This document shows, one piece after another, positions 7,980 to 13,333 of a DNA stretch of 13,333 nt. The stretch's first letter is position 1. Each line of letters begins with the position of its first letter. Position numbers and translations under genes: made by a program. The notes under the pieces are model-generated. The model made no database searches, had not been told where the DNA came from, and was given only the letters and a program-made list of their open reading frames with translations. Source of the stretch: Gammaproteobacteria bacterium (GTDB lineage: Bacteria; Pseudomonadota; Gammaproteobacteria; HK1); assembly GCA_022822245.1 (NCBI GenBank), contig JAJECB010000304.1, positions 1 to 13,333 on the forward strand, written 5' to 3'.

Positions 7980-8954
7980 TCAGGCCAGATGGCAGGCCAC
8001 GCGATGCCCGTGCGGATCGGTCCTGAGCGGCGGCTCCTCGGTCTGGCACCGTGGTTCCGCCACCGGGCACCGCGTGTGGAATCGACAGCCCGAAGGCGGT
8101 CTGCGTGGATCGGGAAGTCCCCCGGTCAGGATGGTGCGCTCGACGTCGAGGTTCGGCTCCGGGTGCGGGATGGCCGAGAGGAGCGCCCGGGTGTAGGGGT
8201 GCTTCGGTTGGCGAAAGATCTGCTCGGTCTCCCCGAGCTCCATGATCTTCCCGAGGTACATGACGGTCAGGCGATCGCAGATGTGACGCGCCACCGCGAG
8301 ATCGTGGGTGATGAAGAGATATGACAGGCTGAACTCTTCCTGGAGATCCATCAGCAGGTTGAGGATTTGCCCCTGGACGGAGACGTCGAGGGCGGACACC
8401 GGCTCGTCGCATACGATGAAGCGCGGTCCGATGGCGAGCGCACGGGCGATCGCGATGCGTTGCTGCTGGCCGCCGCTGAACTCGTGCGGGTAGCGATCGG
8501 CGTGGCTCTCGCTGAGCCCGGTCAGTCGCAGCAGCTCGAGCACGCGCTCGCGGCGCTCCCGGGGGGTGCCGACGCCGAAGATGTCGAGCGGCTCGCGGAC
8601 GATCTCCTCGACCCGCATGCGTGGATCGAGGGAGGCGGTCGGGTCCTGGAAGATGACCTGCATCTCGCGGTAGTGCGGCCGCAGGTCGCGCTGCGAGAGC
8701 GAGCCGATCTCCGTCCCCGCGAAGCGGATCTCTCCGGCCGTCGGCTGGTAGATGCGCAGGATGAGGCGGGCCACCGTCGTCTTGCCGCAGCCGCTCTCCC
8801 CGACGAGGCCGAAGCACTCGCCGGACCGGATCTCGAAGTCGACGCCATCCACCGCCCGAACCGGGGGACCGCTTTCGCCGAACACCCGGTCGAGCATCGT
8901 CTGGCGCTCGACGAAGTGCTTGGTCAAGCCCGCGACCTCAATCAGCTCGGTCAT
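7980..8954 (-). CDS. Peptide-type ABC transporter ATPase (DppF/OppF-like)
   Basis: Cytosolic ATP-hydrolysing subunit of 324 residues, the second ATPase of the importer. Motifs in order are Walker [10 protein letters not shown] (52-60), Q-loop Gln103 in IFQDP, signature FSGGQQQR (159-166), Walker B ending in Asp183-Glu184, D-loop SALD (187-190) and switch His217. The C-terminal oligopeptide-transporter domain has [12 protein letters not shown] and four cysteines (290, 296, 303, 321) in the GCRFHTRCP pattern; in related Dpp/Opp ATPases these hold a [4Fe-4S] cluster. FSGGQQQR and the N-terminal insertion around residues 18-32 mark it as DppF-type rather than DppD-type. The ATG at 8954 lies inside the end of the preceding ATPase gene (17-bp overlap), so the pair is translationally coupled. 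Longer open extensions upstream only shadow that gene. Confidence 0.92.
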   Translation of the reverse strand: MTELIEVAGLTKHFVERQTMLDRVFGESGPPVRAVDGVDFEIRSGECFGLVGESGCGKTTVARLILRIYQPTAGEIRFAGTEIGSLSQRDLRPHYREMQVIFQDPTASLDPRMRVEEIVREPLDIFGVGTPRERRERVLELLRLTGLSESHADRYPHEFSGGQQQRIAIARALAIGPRFIVCDEPVSALDVSVQGQILNLLMDLQEEFSLSYLFITHDLAVARHICDRLTVMYLGKIMELGETEQIFRQPKHPYTRALLSAIPHPEPNLDVERTILTGGLPDPRRPPSGCRFHTRCPVAEPRCQTEEPPLRTDPHGHRVACHLA

Positions 8955-9915
8955 GAGCTTCCACCAGGTGACAGGCCGCGAAGCGCGACCCGGCCATCTC
9001 GACGAGCGCAGGCTTCGCCCGGTCGCACGGGGAGAACGCTTCGGGGCAGCGCGGATGGAAGGCGCACCCGGTGGGAACCTCGATGAGGTCGGGCATGAGA
9101 CCCGGAATGGTGTTGAGCCACCGCACGTCGTCGTCGAGGCGGATGACGGAGCGGAGCAGCGCCCTCGTGTAGGGATGGGCCGGACGTTCGAACAGGGTGG
9201 CCGTGTCGCTGCTCTCGACGATGCGGCCCGCATACATCACGTTGACCCGGGAGCAGGTCTCCGCGACCACCGCCATGTTGTGGGTGATCATGATGATGGA
9301 CAGATCGTTCTCGCGTTGCAGCTCCTTGAGGAGCTTGAGGATCTGGGCCTGGATGGTGACGTCGAGGGAGGTCGTCGGTTCGTCGGCGATCACGAGCTGC
9401 GGGTCGTTGACGAGGGCGAGCGCGATCACCACCCTCTGGCGCATGCCCCCGCTCAACTGGTGGGGATAGTTCTCCATCGTGAGCTCCGGCTGCGGCAGCT
9501 CCACGTCCCGCAGCCGCTTGAGGACCGTGTCGCGGGCCTCGGCCGCGCTCACGTCCCGGTGAAGGAGGACCGCCTCGAGAAGCTGGTCCTTGATCTTCTT
9601 CAGAGGATTGAGCGCGGTCATCGGGTCCTGAAACACCATCGCGATGGCGTCGCTGCGGAGCTCCCGCATCCCGGCGTCCGAGCGCCGGAGGATGTCCTCG
9701 TCGCGCCAGTGGATGCTCCCGGCGCGTATGCGTCCCGGGTGGGAGACGAGCTGCATGATGCTCCGCCCGAGAACGCTCTTCCCGGCCCCGCTCTCCCCGA
9801 CGAGCCCCACCGTCTCGCCCCGGCCCACGCGCAGGCTCACCCCGTCGACCGCCTTCACAACGCCTCGATCGGTCGCGAACTCGACCTCCAGGTTCTCCAC
9901 GCGGAGCAGCGTCAC
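8938..9915 (-). CDS. Peptide-type ABC transporter ATPase (DppD/OppD-like)
   Basis: Cytosolic ATPase subunit of 325 residues, the DppD-type partner of the downstream DppF-like protein. Motifs are Walker A GESGAGKS (40-47), Q-loop Gln96 in VFQDP, signature LSGGMRQR (154-161), Walker B VIADEP (175-180) and switch His212. SGGMRQR is typical of DppD/OppD. The C-terminal domain has [10 protein letters not shown] and four cysteines (284, 290, 297, 315) in the GCAFHPRCP pattern expected to bind a [4Fe-4S] cluster. The start is taken as GTG at 9915, two bases after the stop of the MlrC-like gene, because the protein then begins right at the first beta strand ([11 protein letters not shown]). No clear Shine-Dalgarno is seen, so coupling to the upstream gene is likely. 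The much longer open frame continuing to 11307 is the shadow of the MlrC-like gene. Confidence 0.92.
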   Translation of the reverse strand: MTLLRVENLEVEFATDRGVVKAVDGVSLRVGRGETVGLVGESGAGKSVLGRSIMQLVSHPGRIRAGSIHWRDEDILRRSDAGMRELRSDAIAMVFQDPMTALNPLKKIKDQLLEAVLLHRDVSAAEARDTVLKRLRDVELPQPELTMENYPHQLSGGMRQRVVIALALVNDPQLVIADEPTTSLDVTIQAQILKLLKELQRENDLSIIMITHNMAVVAETCSRVNVMYAGRIVESSDTATLFERPAHPYTRALLRSVIRLDDDVRWLNTIPGLMPDLIEVPTGCAFHPRCPEAFSPCDRAKPALVEMAGSRFAACHLVEAHDRAD

Positions 9916-9917
9916 GG

Positions 9918-11393
9918 CTATCGGTCCCAGGTCACCCCCTCGTCGAGCGGCCAGATCGGCCGCCGGATGCGCCGATAGTCGAGGGCGGACACGTTGCCCG
10001 GAGTCCACCCGGGGGGGTCGGTGCGGATGATGCCGGCCGCGATGGGCTCGAATCCGGACAGGAAGTGGTTCTGGGACTTCAGGGCCACGACCCGATAGCG
10101 GCTGACGTCGATGCCGTGCAGGAGGAAGAGCTCGGCGTCGATCGTCTGGTGGCACTCCGAGCCGACGAGGACGTCCACGTTGCCGACGACGAGGCGGGCC
10201 ATCCGGCCGAGGTCCCGTATCGCCCCGCCGCCCATGTCGGACTGGACCTGGAACCGCCCGTCGGTCACGCACTTGACGTAGGCGGTCGCTTCGACGGGGG
10301 GACCGAGAATGTCGGGATCGTGGCGCCCGCCGATTCGCACCGGGATCGTCGCCCCCGGGCCGGCCGCATGCGCCTCGGCGGCGGTCTCCCGGTCGACGAT
10401 GAAGCCGAACGTCGTCCGGGGCTCGTCGGCTTCGAGCAGCGCGCGCAGCAAGTGGGTGCCGTCGCCGGGGGAACCTCCGCCGGGGTTGTCGGAAATCTCG
10501 GCGATGACGACCGGTCCGCCCTCGTGGCCGAGCGCCTCGCCCACCGCTTCCGTCGCGTCCGGGAGGCGCACCCGGAACGCCTCGCGCGTCTCCCAGACGA
10601 GCCGGGCGACGTCTTCGGCCGCCTCGCGCGCGAGCGCCGCGTCGCGGTCGGCGATGGCGAGCACGCTCGACGAGATGATGGGGACGTCGGTGTGGGGGTA
10701 GCCGTGGCCGAAGGTGACGTCGAGGAGTCCCCGGCTCTCCCACTCGTGGCAGCGCTGGTTGACCTCGAAGGCGGGACCGTGGAACGAGGTCGTCGGTGGA
10801 ATGAACATCGGCAGCACGACGAGGTGCATGACCGGGGAGATCTCGCCCCGGAGCGTCCGGACCGCGAGATCGATCGCCTCGTACCCGCGCTCGTAGCAGT
10901 CCACGTGCGGGTACTCGTGGACATCGAGCAGGGCGGTCGCGTGCTCGACCATCCGCTCCGTCATGTGGACATGAAGGTCGAGGGTGGCGATGACCGGCAT
11001 CCGCGCTCCGATCTGCGTTCGGACCGCTTCGAGAATGGCGCCTTCGATGTCGTCGACCCCCTCCGCGGAGCCGGCCCCGTGCAGCGCGAGGCACACCGCG
11101 TCGATGTCGCCCGCGTCCCGGATCCCGCTCAGGAGCTCGGCGAGCATCCGGTCGAACGCGGAACGCTGGATGGTGCCGGAGGGGTGCGCGGTCGTCGCGA
11201 AGCCCGGGACGAGCTCGACCTCGCGTTCCCCGGCGGCATCGATCATGCCGCCGATGTAGGTCCGCACCCCCCGGTTCCGATCGATGATCTCCCGACCTTG
11301 CTGCCACTCCTGTCGCTGAAACTCCTCGACCGGAGTGGGGGGGCCGAACATCGTGTTGGTCTCGTGGCTGAGCTGGCCGATGGCGATGCGCAT
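9918..11393 (-). CDS. M81 family metallopeptidase (MlrC-like)
   Basis: Predicted zinc-dependent amide hydrolase of 491 residues, the usual length for M81/MlrC proteins. MlrC was named for the last step of microcystin breakdown in sphingomonads, but most relatives lie in transporter-linked catabolic clusters and have unknown substrates. Family features are an N-terminal IAIGQLSHETNTM, ALHGAG (103-108), the metal-site pattern D-x-H at 139-141 (LDLH) followed by His163 in YPHVD, and ISDNPGGGSPGDGTHLL in the C-terminal domain. The ATG at 11393 is chosen because AGGAG lies 9 nt upstream and the conserved N-terminal strand begins at once; an in-frame start at 11435 would add 14 unconserved residues. 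It is the first gene of the transporter operon, only 2 bp from the next start, so it probably processes the imported compound (inference). A role on microcystin is not implied. Confidence 0.9.
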   Translation of the reverse strand: MRIAIGQLSHETNTMFGPPTPVEEFQRQEWQQGREIIDRNRGVRTYIGGMIDAAGEREVELVPGFATTAHPSGTIQRSAFDRMLAELLSGIRDAGDIDAVCLALHGAGSAEGVDDIEGAILEAVRTQIGARMPVIATLDLHVHMTERMVEHATALLDVHEYPHVDCYERGYEAIDLAVRTLRGEISPVMHLVVLPMFIPPTTSFHGPAFEVNQRCHEWESRGLLDVTFGHGYPHTDVPIISSSVLAIADRDAALAREAAEDVARLVWETREAFRVRLPDATEAVGEALGHEGGPVVIAEISDNPGGGSPGDGTHLLRALLEADEPRTTFGFIVDRETAAEAHAAGPGATIPVRIGGRHDPDILGPPVEATAYVKCVTDGRFQVQSDMGGGAIRDLGRMARLVVGNVDVLVGSECHQTIDAELFLLHGIDVSRYRVVALKSQNHFLSGFEPIAAGIIRTDPPGWTPGNVSALDYRRIRRPIWPLDEGVTWDR

Positions 11394-11402
11394 GGAGTGA
11401 TT

Positions 11403-11407
11403 CTCCT
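11403..11407 (-). promoter_or_regulatory. Shine-Dalgarno of the MlrC-like gene
   Basis: The minus strand reads AGGAG, nine bases before the ATG at 11393. It decides between this start and an upstream in-frame start at 11435. Confidence 0.6.
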
Positions 11408-11451
11408 GATTCCGACCGAGCCCTGCCGCCAGCATGGTCGTGCGTAACTTA

Positions 11452-11480
11452 CTGAATCAGAACATGAAATATAGATTCAG
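11452..11480. repeat. AT-rich inverted repeat upstream of the MlrC-ABC operon, possible operator
   Basis: Perfect 7-bp arms CTGAATC (11452-11458) and GATTCAG (11474-11480) flank a 15-base AT-rich spacer. The left arm is itself part of a small odd palindrome, CTGA-A-TCAG. It sits 59-87 bp upstream of the MlrC-like start and 75 bp past the SDR stop, in the most AT-rich part of the middle block. Size and place fit a dimeric regulator site over a promoter. It could instead be a weak hairpin ending the SDR transcript, but the stem is AT-rich and has no T-tract. No regulator gene is in the window. Confidence 0.45.
11468..11473 (-). promoter_or_regulatory. Candidate -10 box for the MlrC-ABC operon
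   Basis: The minus strand reads TATATT, inside the spacer of the inverted repeat. Transcription would begin about 70 bp before the MlrC-like start. No matching -35 box is found at 16-18 bp, so an activator or another sigma factor would be needed. This is the best candidate in a 161-bp spacer, but it is weak. Confidence 0.28.
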
Positions 11481-11554
11481 GACAGGCCGCACGGGACGGC
11501 GCGGCTCCGATTCAAGCACAGCCATGGGCCGCACGCAACGTGGCCGCCGCGTCG

Positions 11555-12316
11555 TCAGCCGGCGAGCCAGCCGCCGTCCACCATCAGGCACGAGCCGGTG
11601 GTGAACGAGGACTCGTCGCTCGCGAGAAAGAGGGCGGCCTGCGCGACTTCCTCGGCCTCTCCGAGGCGCCCGAGCGGGTGACGCGAGACCGACCATGCGC
11701 GCGCCGCGACCGGGTCCTCGGACCGGGCAAACCCGGACTCGAGAAGCGGAGTGCGGATGGCGCCGGGGACGATCGCGTTGGCCCGAATTCCTTCCCCGGC
11801 ATGATCCACCGCCATCGTGCGCGCGAGCGAGGCGACCGCGCCCTTGGAGGCGAGGTAGGCCGCGTTGCGGCGCCCGCCCGCGAAGGCGAGCTGGGAGGCG
11901 ATGAGGATGATGGAGCCGCCCCCGCGTCCGCGCATCGAGCGGATGGCCGCCCGGGACCAGAGGAAGCTCCCGGTGAGGTTGGTGTTGAGGACCCCCTCCC
12001 ACTCCGAGAGGCTGGTGTCGGGCACGCTCTTGCGGTTCGACCAGCCGGCGCAGGCGAGGAGGACGTCGAACCCGCCGAATCGCTCGGCGACCGCCTCGGC
12101 ATGGCGCGCGACCGCCGCCTCGTCGCCGACGTCGCCCTCGAGCAGCAGGGGGGGGCTGGTGCCTCCGTTTCGCTCGGTTTCGGGGAGCTTCGCGAGGTCG
12201 CGGTCCACGAGCGCGAGCTCGGCTCCCTCCCGGGCGAAGAGGCGCGTGCTCGCGAGTCCGATCCCCGACGCTCCGCCGGTGATGACCGCGACCTTTCCGG
12301 CGAGCCGTCCGGGCAT
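11555..12316 (-). CDS. Short-chain dehydrogenase/reductase (SDR), classical type
   Basis: Cytosolic NAD(P)-dependent oxidoreductase of 253 residues, normal for classical SDRs. The cofactor loop TGGASGIG is at 13-20 and Asp38 (LVDRD) ends the second strand, favouring NAD. The catalytic tetrad is complete: Asn113 (NTN), Ser141 (IASQ), Tyr154 and Lys158 (YLASK). The structural NNAG motif after strand 4 is altered to ACAG (residues 88-91). The C-terminus MVDGGWLAG is typical. The ATG at 12316 has AAAGGA 7 nt upstream; the frame stays open further upstream only opposite the divergent ATPase gene. It is on the same strand as the MlrC-ABC operon, with a 161-bp gap that may hold a separate promoter, so co-transcription is uncertain. 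The alcohol or ketone substrate is unknown. Confidence 0.92.
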   Translation of the reverse strand: MPGRLAGKVAVITGGASGIGLASTRLFAREGAELALVDRDLAKLPETERNGGTSPPLLLEGDVGDEAAVARHAEAVAERFGGFDVLLACAGWSNRKSVPDTSLSEWEGVLNTNLTGSFLWSRAAIRSMRGRGGGSIILIASQLAFAGGRRNAAYLASKGAVASLARTMAVDHAGEGIRANAIVPGAIRTPLLESGFARSEDPVAARAWSVSRHPLGRLGEAEEVAQAALFLASDESSFTTGSCLMVDGGWLAG

Positions 12317-12349
12317 CTCACAGTCCTTTCCGTTCCGTCGATTTGCTAG

Positions 12350-12355
12350 ATTGTA
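12350..12355 (-). promoter_or_regulatory. Candidate -10 box for the SDR gene
   Basis: The minus strand reads TACAAT, one mismatch from the TATAAT consensus, in a short AT-rich island within otherwise GC-rich DNA. Transcription would start about 27 bp before the SDR start, leaving room for its AAAGGA ribosome-binding site. No good -35 box is seen at the expected distance. Confidence 0.35.
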
Positions 12356-12359
12356 GGAC

Positions 12360-12470
12360 ATGATCCCAGAAGCGGCGGGTGGCCGATCCATCGATTCGTC
12401 CCCGTCCCGTTCGTGTTCGGGAAGGGCGCGAGGCGGCGCGGGCGTCCGCACGGCGCGGAGCGGCGGGTGA
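12360..12470 (+). other. Doubtful 36-codon reading frame upstream of the truncated ATPase gene
   Basis: ATG at 12360 opens a 36-codon Ser/Arg/Gly-rich frame that ends in TGA at 12468-12470, overlapping the GTG start of the ATPase gene by GTGA. A TAGATT hexamer (12347-12352) ends seven bases before the ATG, the spacing expected for a leaderless transcript. The peptide matches no family I recognise, and its third-position bias is weaker than that of the real genes. It may be a coupling leader or chance. Confidence 0.2.
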
Positions 12471-13333
12471 CTCCGGTTTCCGCTTCGACCGGGCGCGACG
12501 ATGCGCCGGTCCTCTCGATTCGGGACCTGCGCGTCGAGTTCGCCATGCGGCGCGGGGTGCTGACCGCGATCGACGGAGTGTCGTTCGACATCCGGCGCGG
12601 AGAGGTGCTCGGCGTCGTCGGAGAGTCGGGGGCCGGGAAGTCGGTGACCGGAGCCGCGATCATCGGCCTCGTCGATCCGCCCGGGCGCATCGCGGGTGGC
12701 GAGATCCGTCTCGGCGGGGAGCGCATCGACGGACTGTCCGAGGAGGCGATGCGGACGGTCCGGGGACGGCGCATCGGGATGATCTTCCAGGACCCCCTGA
12801 CCAGTCTCAATCCGCTGTTCAGCGTCGGGGACCAGCTCGTCGAGACCATGCGCGCGCATCTCGACCTCGGCGTCGCCGAGGCGCGAAGGCGAGCGCTCGA
12901 CCTGCTGGTGGAGGTGGGGATCCCCGCCGCGCAGGAGCGGCTCGGCGCCTATCCCCACGAGTTCTCCGGCGGCATGCGCCAGCGGGTGGTCATCGCCCTC
13001 GCGCTCTGCGCGGAGCCGGAAGTGGTCATCGCCGACGAGCCGACGACCGCGCTCGACGTGTCCGTCCAGGCCCAGATCCTCGCCCTCATCAAGCGGCTGT
13101 GCCGCGACCGGGGCACCGCGGTCATGCTCGTGACCCACGACATGGGGGTGGTCGCGAACACCGCGGACCGGGTCGCGGTGATGTACGCGGGGCGCCTCGC
13201 GGAGGTCGGACCGGTGTCGGATCTCATCGACCAGCCGCTCCACCCCTACGCGGTGGGGCTGATGGGGGCCATTCCGTCGCTCGACCAGGAAACGCGCCGG
13301 CTCGTCCAGATCCCGGGCGCGATGCCGCGGTTG
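12467..13333 (+). CDS. Peptide-type ABC transporter ATPase (DppD/OppD-like), 3' end outside window
   Basis: Cytosolic ATPase subunit, 289 residues visible and cut by the window edge, probably lacking about 30-50 residues. Motifs are Walker A GESGAGKS (52-59), Q-loop Gln108 in IFQDP, signature FSGGMRQR (166-173), Walker B VIADEP with Asp190-Glu191, ALD D-loop and switch His224. HPYAVGLMGAIP starts the C-terminal oligopeptide-transporter domain; the cysteine cluster expected next lies outside. GTG at 12467 is chosen because GGAG lies 6 nt upstream and 15 residues then lead to the first strand (LSIRDLRVEF); an in-frame GTG at 12413 is less likely. It is a second DppD-type protein, clearly different from the one at 8938-9915, and runs divergently from the SDR. 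It likely opens another transporter operon to the right (inference). Confidence 0.88.
   Translation, partial: MTPVSASTGRDDAPVLSIRDLRVEFAMRRGVLTAIDGVSFDIRRGEVLGVVGESGAGKSVTGAAIIGLVDPPGRIAGGEIRLGGERIDGLSEEAMRTVRGRRIGMIFQDPLTSLNPLFSVGDQLVETMRAHLDLGVAEARRRALDLLVEVGIPAAQERLGAYPHEFSGGMRQRVVIALALCAEPEVVIADEPTTALDVSVQAQILALIKRLCRDRGTAVMLVTHDMGVVANTADRVAVMYAGRLAEVGPVSDLIDQPLHPYAVGLMGAIPSLDQETRRLVQIPGAMPRL

Noticed and set aside
9916..11307. Apparent N-terminal extension of the DppD-like ATPase to nearly 790 residues.
   Set aside because: The extension lies in a different frame of the MlrC-like gene, is Arg-rich and has no domain. The ATPase domain begins at GTG 9915.
9918..11393. Reading the MlrC-like protein as evidence of microcystin degradation.
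   Set aside because: M81 proteins are widespread and the other mlr genes (mlrA, mlrB, mlrD) are not in the window.
12317..13243. Long upstream extension of the SDR frame on the minus strand.
   Set aside because: It runs antisense to the ABC ATPase with clear Walker and signature motifs. The SDR has its own ribosome-binding site before ATG 12316.
1..13333. Search by eye for CRISPR arrays, tRNA or rRNA genes, insertion sequences, integrases and toxin-antitoxin pairs.
   Set aside because: No spaced direct repeats, RNA-gene motifs, terminal inverted repeats with a transposase, or matching protein families were found.

Overview
This is a GC-rich, densely packed bacterial window with strong G/C preference at third codon positions. 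It reads as an accessory catabolic and uptake island. The solute-binding protein carries a twin-arginine-type signal without a lipobox cysteine, which points to a diderm (Gram-negative) host. The mix of hydantoinase B, RraA-like, MlrC-like and Dpp/Opp-type ABC genes is common in Alphaproteobacteria and in uncultured soil or marine lineages. No marker gene is present, so the taxon cannot be fixed.

Left block, + strand (1-3473): the C-terminal part of a hydantoinase B/oxoprolinase-type subunit, cut by the window edge. It is followed by a PhnW-type class V aminotransferase and then a CtBP-like D-2-hydroxyacid dehydrogenase. The first junction is a short gap and the second is a 4-nt GTGA overlap, so the three genes look like one operon. 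It converges on the next block across about 120 bp (3474-3596) that holds only GC-rich hairpins.

Middle block, - strand (12316 down to 3597): a short-chain dehydrogenase, then an intergenic region with an AT-rich inverted repeat. After that come an MlrC-like M81 metallohydrolase, two peptide-type ABC ATPases, a family 5 solute-binding protein, two permeases and an RraA-family aldolase-like protein. All five components of one peptide/opine/nickel-class importer are present. They lie between an amide-bond hydrolase and a putative aldolase/lyase.

Right edge, + strand (12467-13333): a further Dpp-type ATPase, truncated by the window end and divergent from the dehydrogenase. It probably starts a second, related transporter operon. 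The 150-bp divergent spacer contains the only AT-rich promoter-like island in that area and a doubtful 36-codon reading frame whose stop overlaps the ATPase start.

Working model (inference): the transporter imports a small amide or peptide-like compound. The MlrC-like and hydantoinase enzymes open amide bonds. The aminotransferase passes an amino group to pyruvate, and the two dehydrogenases adjust the resulting carbonyl. The RraA-like protein could cleave a hydroxy-oxo acid and release pyruvate. The substrate is unknown. No RNA gene, CRISPR array, insertion sequence or phage gene was seen, and no spacer exceeds about 165 bp.
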